Origin: an uncultured Aquiluna sp.
GTDB lineage: Bacteria > Actinomycetota > Actinomycetes > Actinomycetales > Microbacteriaceae
Direction of reading: 5' to 3'
NCBI GenBank assembly: GCA_913057795.1
Contig: CAJXOD010000006.1
Span: 1 to 55,848, forward strand
Length of the DNA: 55,848 nucleotides
Positions 11,901-19,800 of this stretch are shown here, piece by piece (positions within the stretch are counted from its first letter, which is position 1; every line of letters starts with the position of its first letter). A model generated the notes under the pieces. It was given only the letters and a program-made list of their open reading frames with translations, ran no database searches and was not told the origin of the DNA. A program made the translations under genes and the position numbers.

Positions 11901-12421
11901 AGCACGTCCTTCACTTTCTGCAGCCTGCGGTCGGCTTCCTTGCTTCCAAGAACCGCTTCTCCCAATAGGTTGACGTTCAGGGTCGAACCCTGCTTCGATA
12001 GGCGGGAGATGCTTCTGCTCAATTTGGTTGGGGTTGCGTCAATCACGAGGTGCTCCACAAAGGAGCGCAAAACCTTGCGTGCAATTGGAATGACAATCCA
12101 TGGAAAAGGCCTGGCTAGGTTCGCTCCCAGAGACACCATGGCTCTAAGGATCCAGGGTAAAAATTTGGGTGTGATTTTGCGAAGGCGGTAAAGGTTTCTC
12201 GCCGCGACCCTAAGGCTCTCGGGCCTGATTACTCCGTCCACAAAACCGACCGCAAAATCCAACCCGTTCGAGTCCTGGAGTAGACCGGAAAGTCGATCGG
12301 CCGCTTGCGAATTCTTCTGCTGAGAAGCATTGAGCACCCAATGCTGGACCTGCTCGACTACTGCCGCGGATAGTTCATCTTTTGCCGGGACAATAGGAAT
12401 TTGAGTAGTGCTAAGCGTCAT
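8990..12421 (-). CDS. putA: Bifunctional proline dehydrogenase / L-glutamate gamma-semialdehyde dehydrogenase
   Basis: PutA oxidises proline to glutamate in two steps with an FAD proline dehydrogenase and an NAD+ aldehyde dehydrogenase, channelling the intermediate. The N-terminal ~480 residues carry the PRODH barrel, ending in the typical AYLIRRLEEGASKENFL. The aldehyde dehydrogenase part follows, with catalytic Glu714 (LLAETSGK) and Cys748 (HAGQKCSASS). About 170 further C-terminal residues resemble the degenerate aldehyde-dehydrogenase-fold tail of long PutA proteins. No N-terminal ribbon-helix-helix DNA-binding domain is seen, so it should not repress its own gene. The start is taken as ATG 12421 (1143 aa); ATG 12439 is an alternative. 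Fused PutA is known in several actinobacteria. Confidence 0.95.
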   Translation of the reverse strand: MTLSTTQIPIVPAKDELSAAVVEQVQHWVLNASQQKNSQAADRLSGLLQDSNGLDFAVGFVDGVIRPESLRVAARNLYRLRKITPKFLPWILRAMVSLGANLARPFPWIVIPIARKVLRSFVEHLVIDATPTKLSRSISRLSKQGSTLNVNLLGEAVLGSKEADRRLQKVKDVLSRPDVDYVSVKVSAIVSPHSPWSFDETVSDVIERLAPLYRIASESKKQKFINLDMEEYHDLDMTVAVFKGILSKPEFTKLQAGIVLQAYLPDAVRAMIDIQQFAARRVLAGGAPVKVRVVKGANLPMERVDAESHGWPLATVESKAAADANYKRVLNYALTEDRVANVRIGVAGHNLFDLAFAWLLASQRNAQTGMDFEMLLGMAEAQANVIRKTVGTLVLYTPVVHPQEFDVAIAYLIRRLEEGASKENFLSNAFRLADPDVFQVEEERFKVSLTMLDLEIPIPNRLQDRHNDVAFPPAKGFANAADTDPSLAANRAWGYEIIGRAGTSDIGIDLVANQTISSEAQLQGIMDRAVDGGARWSKESLRTRAAKLHEIGVAMEANRGRLIEVAMAEAGKTIDQADTEISEAVDFAHYYAQRALELDKIDGATPVPFGVTVVTPPWNFPIAIPAGGALAALAAGSAVIFKSAGASARCGAVLADIISQIIDQDVFIPIQLSESELGKQLLSHPDVDQVILTGGYETAQLFKSFRPDLRLLAETSGKNAIIVTESADYDLAAKDIAYSAFGHAGQKCSASSLVILVGSVHKSKRFLRQLHDAVSSMHVGHANDPRTQMGPMIAAPSGKLLEGLTTLGRGEKWLLEPAQLDETGKLWSPGIRVNVVPNSTSHLTEYFGPILSIMIAPNLEAAIALQNSVDYGLTTGIHSLDAVEIEKWLATIQAGNLYVNRGITGAIVQRQPFGGWKRSSVGPSTKAGGPNYILSLTNWKSSHSTASAEILNKSVNQLLAIAQLTDLSDLEMESLIRGAKSDQVALTETFNNATDPSNLDSERNVLRYRRSDCVLRIEKTATIQETMRALSVALVLGNLDISSFELDKNVISLLKSSGLRVSIEDQDGFEKRLAKSPRRVRLVGDAPEVDADSALSNCDVAVYNHELTESGRIELLPYFKEQSVTVTGHRFGTPVQFVAALSI

Positions 12422-12593
12422 TGGTTTGCCGTCTCTCATTGGAATCTACACAAGCAGTCTAATTGGCAAATTACGTTGGTGAGTGGCTCACCTCATGACT
12501 TCATTCAGACAAGTTCTGGGACCGATTTTCGCCCAGAATAAAACCTTTCTTGACAAGGGCTTGTAGACTACTGACGGCTTCAAAGCCAACTCC

Positions 12594-12669
12594 GCCTTCG
12601 TAGCTCAGTGGATAGAGCAGGAGCCTTCTAATCTCTTGGTCGCAGGTTCGATTCCTGCCGAGGGCACCA
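12594..12669 (+). tRNA. tRNA-Arg (TCT anticodon)
   Basis: Acceptor GCCTTCG pairs with CGAGGGC (one wobble), the D arm is GCTCAGTGGATAGAGC, and the T arm is GCAGGTTCGATTCCTGC. CCA is encoded at 12667-12669. The anticodon arm GGAGC-CTTCTAA-TCTCT gives anticodon TCT, reading AGA/AGG. The loop-closing position 31-39 is a C-T mismatch and 27-43 is G-T, so this stem is weaker than usual. The gene lies 54 bases upstream of the acetyltransferase-AAA+ gene in the same direction. Confidence 0.93.
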
Positions 12670-12723
12670 AAGATCCCGGTAGACATGGTTGTATAGACCA
12701 ACAAATCTAAAGGGAGTGGTGCT

Positions 12724-14007
12724 GTGAGCGTTAGATACCGAAACTTTCAACCAGTTGACACTGATTCGCTGCTGACGCTTTGGGATCAAGCTCGCACCGC
12801 CGGTTATGCCCCTGTGTACTCTCTCGCCGAAGTTCTGGCGTCCTGCAACCAAGATCATGCAATTACGGCCTGTGATGGCGATCAAATCATTGGCTTTGCT
12901 GTTGGCAGGGTTGCCCACGAGCAGGGCTGGGTAGTGCTCCTCATGGTTTCTGATACTCATCAGGGTCAAGGCATAGGCGGCAGACTCTTGGGTGAGCTCG
13001 AAATAGACATGGCTAAATCTGGCATCACCAAACTTTCGATGCTCGTTGCGGATGATGGCAAGAGCGGCGTTCTGGAAAAGGCTGGGTTTGCGGACTTGAA
13101 GCACCTTAAATACTTTGAACGCGAAGTGTCTGTGAGCGAGAAAGAGCGCGAGATTCTTACCAATCTCGGTGGCCGAGTTTTGGCACGTGACCTTTGGGGC
13201 AAAATTGCGGGCATGAAAAACGAGAAGGAGATGCTTGAGCGGCGTTTGGTTCTTCCGCTGGCGGATTCCAGGTTGGCTGAGACTTTCGGCGTCGAGCCAC
13301 CAAAGGCAATTGTCTTGTTTGGTCCTCCAGGAACAGGTAAAACTACCTTTGCTAAGGCGGTTGCCTCTCGACTCGATTGGCCTTTTATCGAGGTTTTTCC
13401 TTCGCGACTTTCTGGCGACCGGAATGGTTTAGCCGGTGGTCTTCGTGAGGTCTTCAACACCGTAAACGAACTTGAAAACGTAGTGGTCTTCATCGATGAG
13501 GTCGAAGAGATTGCTTCCAAGCGCAAGGGTGATCCACCATCGCCAACTCAGGGTGTCACCAACGAATTACTTAAGTTGATTCCAACTTTTCGTGAGAAGC
13601 CGGGGCACCTCTTGGTAGTGGCAACCAACTACATTCGAGCATTGGATGATGCCTTCTTGCGACACGGCCGTTTCGACTATGTCATCCCTATTGGTCTGCC
13701 CGACGAAGAAGCGCGTCTATCAATTTGGAGTCGATACATCCCGGCTGCGGCGCTACCCAACATCGACCTTGAAGAATTAGTGTCGAGGTCGGCTGGTTTC
13801 TCGCCTGCTGACATTGAATATGCTGCTCGAAAGGCATCACAGCGAGCCCTGGAACAGTCGGTTTATGAGTCTCAGGTGGTCACTAAAGAGTCTTCAACCA
13901 CAGCTACCCATCACTATCTCTGGGCCATCGGAGATACTAGGAGAACCGTCAGCGACGAGGTAATTCTTGAGTTTGAGCAAGACATCGAAAGCCTGGGAAG
14001 GCTTTAA
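12724..14007 (+). CDS. GNAT acetyltransferase - AAA+ ATPase fusion protein, function unknown
   Basis: Two domains lie in one 427-aa chain. Residues 1 to about 135 form a GNAT fold with the acetyl-CoA loop QGQGIGGRLL (residues ~79-88) and the family's C-terminal GVLEKAGF element. Residues ~150-420 form an AAA+ ATPase of the Cdc48/FtsH style. It shows an entry helix (IAGMKNEKEMLERRL), Walker A GPPGTGKT at 200-207, Walker B with Asp258-Glu259 (VVFIDEVEEI), sensor-1 Asn in VVATNY, arginine-finger-like RHGRFD and a lid domain (SAGFSPADIEYAARKA). No protease or membrane domain is present. The start is GTG 12724, with GGGAG upstream. A single uninterrupted frame argues against a sequencing fusion. 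Possible roles are an acetylation-coupled protein remodeller or a chaperone with a bound-ligand sensor; I do not know the substrate. Confidence 0.88.
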   Translation: MSVRYRNFQPVDTDSLLTLWDQARTAGYAPVYSLAEVLASCNQDHAITACDGDQIIGFAVGRVAHEQGWVVLLMVSDTHQGQGIGGRLLGELEIDMAKSGITKLSMLVADDGKSGVLEKAGFADLKHLKYFEREVSVSEKEREILTNLGGRVLARDLWGKIAGMKNEKEMLERRLVLPLADSRLAETFGVEPPKAIVLFGPPGTGKTTFAKAVASRLDWPFIEVFPSRLSGDRNGLAGGLREVFNTVNELENVVVFIDEVEEIASKRKGDPPSPTQGVTNELLKLIPTFREKPGHLLVVATNYIRALDDAFLRHGRFDYVIPIGLPDEEARLSIWSRYIPAAALPNIDLEELVSRSAGFSPADIEYAARKASQRALEQSVYESQVVTKESSTTATHHYLWAIGDTRRTVSDEVILEFEQDIESLGRL

Positions 14008-14106
14008 GCGCAGCGCTTCGCGAATTGTCTACTGGAGCAGAACCTCTGAGCGCGATAGTCTCGGGAGATGTTCGAGGAAGGCACTTTTTATTTTGCGTGC
14101 ACTTGA

Positions 14107-15468
14107 CTATCTCGAATCTTGGCGACGACGCGATCCATTTGTTGCGCCTTGCGAATGGGGTCTCGAACCAGGTGCTCTTGACTGCTGATTTTGAGGCTTC
14201 CCAGACTCGCTCAATGCTCGCTTTCGCTGGGCATTTCGACCAGTCGACGTACCAGTCTTTTTGGGCTGGGCTGCTGGAGCAGTTGGCTTCACATATTCGG
14301 CAACCTCTCCAATGAGAGCTATTACTGTCGGTGATTTTTCAGTAACTGACTGAGGCTTTACGGAGATTTTGGCTTTGCTTAGCAAATCAGATAAATCTTT
14401 ACGCTGGGTAGGCAGAGATATAGTCACCACATCACCTGCTGCTCCAGCCCTCGCTGTTCTTCCAGAGCGGTGAAGGTAAGCCTTGTGCTCGGCAGGTGGA
14501 TCAACGTGAATCACGAGGTCTACTCCGTCAACATGGACACCTCTTGCTGCAACGTCTGTAGCCACTAACACCCTGGCCCGACCAGCGCTAAACGCCTCTA
14601 GATTTCGATCCCTAGCGGCCTGGGAAAGATTCCCGTGTAGGTCAACGGCCGGTATGCCTGCCTGTGTTAGCGCCTTAGCAAGTTTCTTGGCGTGGTGCTT
14701 GGTTCGCATGAACAAGATTCTTCTTCCTGTTCCGGAAGCCAAGGCATAGACCAATCGCTTCTTTGCTTCTGCGTCCGAGGCTTCAAGCACGTGATGGGTC
14801 ATCTGGGTAACCGGAGAATTGGCGTCGTCAACTGCGTGCATAACCTGGTTCTGCAAGAACTTATCTACGAGCTTTTTTACTCCGTTATCCAAGGTCGCCG
14901 AGAACAGTAGGCGCTGGCCACCTCTAGGGGTGGCGGTCAAAATTCTGGTAACTCCGGGCAAGAAACCGAGGTCTGCCATGTGGTCGGCCTCATCCAATAC
15001 GGTTATCTCAATAGCATCTAACTTCAAAATGCCTTGACGCATTAGGTCCTCTAGTCGGCCGGGGGTAGCGACGATAATCTCGACACCATCCCTGAGTGCT
15101 TGAACTTGCCTCTTTTGAGGAACCCCTCCAAAGATTGTCGTAACTCTAAGGTTCATAGCGTTGGCCAATGGCTGGAGCGCATTAGTAATCTGCGTGGCCA
15201 GTTCGCGGGTTGGTGCTAGAACTAGACCTCTCGGCTTACGAGATGCGTCTCTACTATTGGCGGAAACAGCGAGTCTGGCCACCATTGGGATGCCAAATGC
15301 CAGAGTTTTGCCGGAACCAGTTTTGCCTCTACCTAAAACATCTCTACCGGCCATTGTGTCGGGCAGCGAATCAACTTGAATGGGGAACGGTGTGTCAATG
15401 CCCTGAGCAGTCAGCACAGCCGCGATTTCGGCTGGCACGCCAAGGTCAATAAAGGTCTTTGAAGACAT
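14107..15468 (-). CDS. DEAD-box ATP-dependent RNA helicase
   Basis: This 453-aa SF2 RNA helicase probably acts in ribosome assembly, mRNA decay or cold adaptation. Motifs in order: Q motif around Gln31 (TPFPIQ), Walker A GKTGSGKT at 48-55, PTRELA, ATPGR, DEAD near residue 158, SAT, then the second RecA-like domain with ATDVAARGVHVDGVD and HRSGRTARAG. The last ~70 residues are basic and of low complexity (PKKTGTSTGRNAQRKRA, then Arg/Ser/Gln-rich), typical of an RNA-binding tail. The gene converges on the GNAT-AAA+ gene with 99 bases between stops, where I see no strong terminator hairpin. It could be called RhlE-, DeaD- or CshA-like; I do not assign a symbol. Confidence 0.95.
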   Translation of the reverse strand: MSSKTFIDLGVPAEIAAVLTAQGIDTPFPIQVDSLPDTMAGRDVLGRGKTGSGKTLAFGIPMVARLAVSANSRDASRKPRGLVLAPTRELATQITNALQPLANAMNLRVTTIFGGVPQKRQVQALRDGVEIIVATPGRLEDLMRQGILKLDAIEITVLDEADHMADLGFLPGVTRILTATPRGGQRLLFSATLDNGVKKLVDKFLQNQVMHAVDDANSPVTQMTHHVLEASDAEAKKRLVYALASGTGRRILFMRTKHHAKKLAKALTQAGIPAVDLHGNLSQAARDRNLEAFSAGRARVLVATDVAARGVHVDGVDLVIHVDPPAEHKAYLHRSGRTARAGAAGDVVTISLPTQRKDLSDLLSKAKISVKPQSVTEKSPTVIALIGEVAEYVKPTAPAAQPKKTGTSTGRNAQRKRALSESGKPQNQQSRAPGSRPHSQGATNGSRRRQDSR

Positions 15469-15713
15469 AATGTAATTACTTTCACGTGAAGGGTTTTATC
15501 ACTTTTGATCCCAAGTTTTTTGGGAATACGGCGAAGACATCGATGGATGCATTCGTTCGCCGGAGGAAGAGTTTAGCCACAGTATCGTGGGGGTCGTTCT
15601 ACGACGCAGAGCGATGAAGTTTCACCGTTCCGCCCTAAGTCTAAGGGGCTTACGTGAAAAGCCATAGGACTAATTACGTAGGCTCGAATCTTCCCGAGGG
15701 AACCAGATGCCTT
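15469..15713. other. Intergenic region between divergent helicase and YqhA-like genes
   Basis: The 245 bases must hold two divergent promoters. A short hairpin CCCAAgttttttTTGGG lies near 15512-15527, and a 6-bp hairpin CGTTCT/AGAGCG near 15596-15614. A ribosome site AAGGGG five bases before GTG 15654 could start the YqhA-like protein earlier. I recognise no known riboswitch here. Confidence 0.4.
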
Positions 15714-16262
15714 ATGAGCCCAAATTTGAAGAAATTCCTAGTGAACGAAACTCAAACTCAGGGCACTAAAGTTTTAGACATGGGAAAAATCTTGGGTCTT
15801 ACTAGGTACGCGGTGGTAGTCCCCGCTTTAGCTTCGATAATCGGAGCATTGTTGCTAATGGCTCAGGGGTCTATCGCGATGCTAGTGGCCGTGTATAACG
15901 CGGCTGGAAACCTGACCCAGCTGAAGTCCTCAATCGTCGAAGTCCTAACAGCCGTTGACGCGATTCTGCTTGGAACAGTTCTCCTGGTAATTGGCTTCGG
16001 GCTATACGAGCTGTTCATCGACGCCGACATCGATGTTCCAGATTGGTTGAGGGTGAATGACCTTGATGATCTCAAAACTAAGCTCATCGGCGTTGTCGTT
16101 GCGATCATTGCTGTTGTTTTCGTTGGGGTATTTGTGGACGAGAATCGTGCTTCTGACGTGGTCGCCTACGGCCTAGGCGCCGGTGCCTTGGTGGGCGGCC
16201 TAGGGATCTTTGCCTTTGCGACGCGTAAAACAGGTCCGGCGAAAAAGGAGAAGCAGCTCTAA
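15714..16262 (+). CDS. YqhA family (UPF0114) membrane protein
   Basis: This 182-aa membrane protein of unknown role has about four helices: residues ~32-53 (VVVPALASIIGALLLM), ~80-100 (LLGTVLLVIGFGLYELFI), ~125-142 (GVVVAIIAVVFVGVFV) and a final GAGALVGGLGIFAFA. The segment YELFIDADIDVPDWLRVNDL is the diagnostic stretch of the YqhA/UPF0114 family. The start is uncertain: ATG 15714 gives a usual-length protein, while GTG 15654 has the better ribosome site and would add 20 residues. It is closed by a strong terminator at 16304-16342. Confidence 0.8.
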   Translation: MSPNLKKFLVNETQTQGTKVLDMGKILGLTRYAVVVPALASIIGALLLMAQGSIAMLVAVYNAAGNLTQLKSSIVEVLTAVDAILLGTVLLVIGFGLYELFIDADIDVPDWLRVNDLDDLKTKLIGVVVAIIAVVFVGVFVDENRASDVVAYGLGAGALVGGLGIFAFATRKTGPAKKEKQL

Positions 16263-16303
16263 TGTTTTTGCCCTTGCTGATTGCCTAAGTACTCTTTGCA
16301 AAA

Positions 16304-16342
16304 AAATACCCAGTCCGCTTTGAAAAAGCGGACTGGGTATTT
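16304..16342. terminator. Bidirectional intrinsic terminator
   Basis: A perfect 18-bp inverted repeat (arms 16304-16321 and 16325-16342, loop GAA) is flanked by an A-run on the left and T-rich sequence on the right. It therefore works as a U-tract terminator for both the YqhA-like gene (+) and the osmoprotectant ABC operon (-), whose stops lie 41 and 14 bases away. Confidence 0.93.
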
Positions 16343-16355
16343 CTAATTATTTCCT

Positions 16356-17234
16356 TTAGTCAATAAGACCTTTTGATAGCAACCAGTCCCTGGCAATAAC
16401 AGCTGATGACAGTTGCTCGTCAACGCTTCTGACGTTTAGGGCAACTAGGTCTGCTGCTGTCATGGCCGATGAGACGGCACTGATTAGATCGCGCGCTTCT
16501 TGATTCACGGCATCCGAGGCGATTGGCACAAGGTTAGAGGACAGGAAAAGACCCTGCGGGTCTGTCAATGTGACCAGTCCAAGCTGCTGGATTCGTGGGT
16601 CAGCGCTGTAGACGTTCGCCATGTCAATTAGTCCTGCTACGAGTGACTCAACGGTGGTGTCTCCAGTGGCCTCAAACTCTACTGTCACGCCGTAGGAGCT
16701 CAGGAGGCCTGTTGGTCCGTATGGTCGCTCAGCTAGCTCTGGGGCGCCACCGAGTCGTATTCCAGTTACTCCAGCAAGATCCCCAATCGAAGTAAGGCTG
16801 TTTTTCATTGCAAAGTCACTTGTGACGTTGTAAGAGTCTTGGTCGGAAGCTCCCGATAGTGCAAGAGCGGTTAGGCCCGCTGGCAGTGCGGCCTGCAGGG
16901 CCTGGTAAACGTCTTCTTCGGCGGTTGCGGTGGCTTCGGGGTCAAAGTACTGCAGTAAGTTTCCGGTGTACTCAGGGAAAATATCGATTTCGCCGGCCAA
17001 AAGCGCTGGCACATAAACGTCACGCTGTCCTAGAGCAAATTGCCTGTCAACCGAGTAGCCAGCGTCTTCCAAAACCTGGGCGTATACCTCGGCAACGATT
17101 TCGTTTGAGTAGTAAGCCTGGGAGCCGATTACAAGTGGCTCGCTGCTTGATTCGGCGCAGCCTGCAAGCCCCAGCACCGCAACAGCGCTGAGAGCAATGG
17201 CACTCTTAATGGATTTTTTTATTGGTTTTGTCAT
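16356..17234 (-). CDS. Osmoprotectant-type ABC transporter substrate-binding lipoprotein (ProX/OpuC-like)
   Basis: This 292-aa secreted solute receptor has a signal peptide ending in lipobox LAGC, so Cys26 would be lipidated and the protein anchored outside the membrane. The mature part reads LVIGSQAYYSNEIVAEVYAQ followed by LLAGEIDIFPEYTGN, the characteristic opening of the OpuAC/ProX family for glycine betaine, choline or carnitine. It is last in the ATPase-permease-permease-receptor operon and has a clear AGAAGGA ribosome site. The exact ligand cannot be read from sequence. It is followed by the 18-bp terminator. Confidence 0.9.
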   Translation of the reverse strand: MTKPIKKSIKSAIALSAVAVLGLAGCAESSSEPLVIGSQAYYSNEIVAEVYAQVLEDAGYSVDRQFALGQRDVYVPALLAGEIDIFPEYTGNLLQYFDPEATATAEEDVYQALQAALPAGLTALALSGASDQDSYNVTSDFAMKNSLTSIGDLAGVTGIRLGGAPELAERPYGPTGLLSSYGVTVEFEATGDTTVESLVAGLIDMANVYSADPRIQQLGLVTLTDPQGLFLSSNLVPIASDAVNQEARDLISAVSSAMTAADLVALNVRSVDEQLSSAVIARDWLLSKGLID

Positions 17235-17249
17235 TGGTTTTCCTTCTGG

Positions 17250-17930
17250 TTACCTATTTATTTTCGATTGCGTGAGACGACGATCTAATTTGCCTTGTGC
17301 TTTTGCGAGGAGTCTCTCTCCGGTAATTGACAACAGTACAATGACCACAGCACTTCCCGTTAGCTGAGCGAAATCTCGAAGCGCCAGACCTTGAATGACT
17401 CCGAAGCCCAAGCCACCGAGTCCGACTAGCGGTGCAAGGACCACGGTGGAGACCACTTGAAGATACGCGATCTTGAAACCACCAGCTATTGAGGACGCCG
17501 AAAGTGGCAAGCCAACATGCCGAATCTGCTGCAACGTCGTCATTCCCTGGGCTCGAGCGCCTTCTCGGATGACTATGGGTATTGACTTGATACCGGCATA
17601 AGCTCCTGCTAAAACAGGTGGAATAGCTATACCAACCAGGGCCAATACTACGGCGAACTGCCTAAATTCAACGCCCATAAACATCACCAGCGCGAACATC
17701 AGGCCCATTGTTGGGATAGCCCTAGATGCCGACGAAATTGCTATAACCAGCGTTTCGCCGCGTCCCGATTGGCCGATCGCCACTCCTATCGGAATTGCCA
17801 GCAATCCAGCAATCGCCAGAGAGACAAGGGTAAGTGTCAAATGCTCTACGAATAAGTTGGCAAGACCGTATCGGCCTGTCCAGTTCTCAGCGTCCGTGAG
17901 CCAGTCGAAGAGCTCGCCGATGCTAAACAC
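17250..17930 (-). CDS. Osmoprotectant ABC transporter permease (second)
   Basis: A 226-aa inner-membrane subunit with about five helices and the binding-protein-dependent permease signature (EGARAQGMTTLQQIRHVGLPLS) that contacts the ATPase. The opening FVEHLTLTLVSLAIAGLLAIPIGVAIG is typical of OpuCD/ProZ-type permeases. It starts eight bases inside the end of the first permease gene and ends 15 bases before the lipoprotein start. With its partner it forms the heterodimeric channel of the importer. Confidence 0.9.
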   Translation of the reverse strand: MFSIGELFDWLTDAENWTGRYGLANLFVEHLTLTLVSLAIAGLLAIPIGVAIGQSGRGETLVIAISSASRAIPTMGLMFALVMFMGVEFRQFAVVLALVGIAIPPVLAGAYAGIKSIPIVIREGARAQGMTTLQQIRHVGLPLSASSIAGGFKIAYLQVVSTVVLAPLVGLGGLGFGVIQGLALRDFAQLTGSAVVIVLLSITGERLLAKAQGKLDRRLTQSKINR

Positions 17931-18564
17931 GCTGGGCCGATCTTCTAGTCCACGGAGTAAGGACCTTACCTAGCGCCCAGAGTCCAAGGTCCAGCGCAAT
18001 GCCGATTATAAATATCGCGAAGAGTCCAGTAAGTATCTCCTCGGGTATTTTTCGTTGAAAGCCATCCAAGAATAGGTAGCCCAAGTTTCTAACTCCGACT
18101 ATGGCACCGATTGATGCCATTGAAACTGTGCTTGCCGCCGCTACCCTCAGTCCCGCGATGAGGCCCGGGATTGCAAGGGGTAACTCCACGTGAACAAAAA
18201 GTTGAAGCGGACTCAATCCTTGAGCTCTGGCGATAAAGACTGTTGGCTTGGACACCTGACTGAAAGCATCTCGGATGGAGAAGAACATCGCTGCTGCGAC
18301 ATAAATGCTCAGGGCGATTACGACGTTGGTGGGACCTAGGTAGCTGGTGCCAATGACTGCTGGCAACGCCACGAAGACTGCAAGAGACGGAATTGCGTAG
18401 ATCGCACTAAAAGTGGTGCCGATTGTCCCTGCGAGCTTTAGTGGAGTGAGCCTGACTAGGGCAAAGGCTAAGACCGAACCCAAGACCAGTGGTACAAGAG
18501 AAATCAACAGATGGGTCACCGATAGTTCAAGTACAAAGTCAAAGTTTTTAGCGGCCCACTCCAT
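17923..18564 (-). CDS. Osmoprotectant ABC transporter permease (first)
   Basis: A 213-aa permease, paralogous to the next gene, with HLLISLVPLVLGSVLAFAL at the N-terminus and the EAA-like loop IARAQGLSPLQLFVHVELPLA. It lies 11 bases downstream of the ATPase stop and overlaps the second permease by eight bases. Two separate permease genes, rather than one fused permease-receptor, place the system with OpuB/OpuC/YehWY-type importers. Confidence 0.9.
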   Translation of the reverse strand: MEWAAKNFDFVLELSVTHLLISLVPLVLGSVLAFALVRLTPLKLAGTIGTTFSAIYAIPSLAVFVALPAVIGTSYLGPTNVVIALSIYVAAAMFFSIRDAFSQVSKPTVFIARAQGLSPLQLFVHVELPLAIPGLIAGLRVAAASTVSMASIGAIVGVRNLGYLFLDGFQRKIPEEILTGLFAIFIIGIALDLGLWALGKVLTPWTRRSAQRV

Positions 18565-18575
18565 AAGTGCTCCCG

Positions 18576-19292
18576 CTACAGTCCAAGTAGCTTTTGCACG
18601 AACTTGTTGGCTGGCTTCTCAATTAAATCCTTTGGAGCACCGGCCTGTTCAATCTTCGCGCCCTTGCTTAGCACCACCAGCTGATCGGCCAATTTGATCG
18701 CTTCGTATCGGTCGTGAGTGACCAAAATAATGGTGAGCGAAAGCTGGCGTTGGATACGAATTAGCTCGTCTTGCAGTTCCTCTCGGACAATTGGATCCAC
18801 CGAGCCAAAGGGCTCGTCCATAAGAAGAATATTCGGCTTGATCGCGAGCGCTCTTGCCACTCCAACTCGCTGCTGCTGTCCACCGGACAGCTGTCCGGGA
18901 AAGCGATTGTGAAAACTATCATCAATGCCGACTAGTTCTAATAATTCAAGGGCGTTGTTTAGCGCTTCATCTTTGGTTTGGCCGGCTATGTTGGCTATCA
19001 GGGTCACGTTGTCTAAAACGCTCTTGTGGGGGAGTAGTCCAACCTCCTGCATGACATAGCCAATTGATCTTCGGAGAACCACAGAATCCAGGTCCGCTAT
19101 GTCGTTACCGTCAATCAGTACAGATCCTGCAGTCGGCTGCACAAGCTTATTCACGGCGCGAAGAAGAGTTGTTTTTCCGGAACCCGAAAGTCCCATGAGC
19201 ACAGTGATTTTGCCGCTCGGGGCAATTAACGAAAAGTCACAGACCGCGGAATCTTCGCCGTAGGTCTTTGTGACATCTATAAATTCAATCAA
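18576..19292 (-). CDS. Osmoprotectant ABC transporter ATP-binding protein
   Basis: A 238-aa ATPase with Walker A GLSGSGKTT (near residue 34), signature LSGGQQQRVG, Walker B ILLMDEPFGS and switch His in VTHDRYEA. It ends right after the core fold, so the C-terminal CBS pair that senses ionic strength in OpuA-type transporters is absent, suggesting that activity is not gated by that route. It is the first transporter gene, 21 bases downstream of DUF427, which may belong to the same transcript. Confidence 0.93.
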   Translation of the reverse strand: MIEFIDVTKTYGEDSAVCDFSLIAPSGKITVLMGLSGSGKTTLLRAVNKLVQPTAGSVLIDGNDIADLDSVVLRRSIGYVMQEVGLLPHKSVLDNVTLIANIAGQTKDEALNNALELLELVGIDDSFHNRFPGQLSGGQQQRVGVARALAIKPNILLMDEPFGSVDPIVREELQDELIRIQRQLSLTIILVTHDRYEAIKLADQLVVLSKGAKIEQAGAPKDLIEKPANKFVQKLLGL

Positions 19293-19313
19293 TAGTCGAA
19301 TTCCGGCTAGTGG

Positions 19314-19601
19314 CTAGCTGTTAGTGACCTTTACCATTCGGTAGAAGGCCACGTGACCGGCGATCGAAGCTGCGCCGTCCTTTGGGGTTTTATAGGTCCA
19401 AGCCGAGTCTTTGCTGGTTTCACCATCAACATTTAGGTTGAAATAGCTGGCGGTTCCCTTCCATGGGCAGCTCGTCTGCATTTGGGAATCCGTGAGGTAA
19501 TCCGTTGTGACCGAGTCGAGTGGGAAGTACTGGTTTCCTTCGATTTCCACCGTCTTATCGGACTTGGCAATTACTTTGCCGTTCCATGTTGCTGTGTACA
19601 T
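19314..19601 (-). CDS. DUF427 domain protein
   Basis: A 95-aa small soluble protein with the DUF427 pattern: MYTATWNGKVIAKSD near the start, EIEGNQYFP in the middle, then SCPWKGTASYFNL and a final AFYRMVKV. Members are common in actinobacteria, but a biochemical role is not established. The ribosome site AAGAGAGG lies six bases before ATG 19601. It is 21 bases upstream of the osmoprotectant ATPase and same-stranded, so co-transcription is likely. The 199 bases upstream contain three CTTATA-type sequences that could be part of promoters, but I cannot single one out. Confidence 0.85.
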   Translation of the reverse strand: MYTATWNGKVIAKSDKTVEIEGNQYFPLDSVTTDYLTDSQMQTSCPWKGTASYFNLNVDGETSKDSAWTYKTPKDGAASIAGHVAFYRMVKVTNS

Positions 19602-19800
19602 GTGAGGCCTCTCTTGTCAGTGGGAACAACATTGTGCCTCGGCTTATAGTTCCCAAAATGCTAGCTCTAGTTTAGGTTGTGGGCGAAATGCGAAACATGC
19701 TTATAGTTTGGCTCATGTCGCTTGGTGAGACAGCTTATACGCATTAGAAGTCTTCGGAGCAGATCAACGGCGGAAGATTTTCACCAATTAGCCCTTAGCT

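Noticed and set aside
12628-13104. 158-aa minus-strand ORF across tRNA-Arg and the GNAT domain
   Set aside because: It is antisense to a tRNA and to a well-supported coding region and resembles no protein family.
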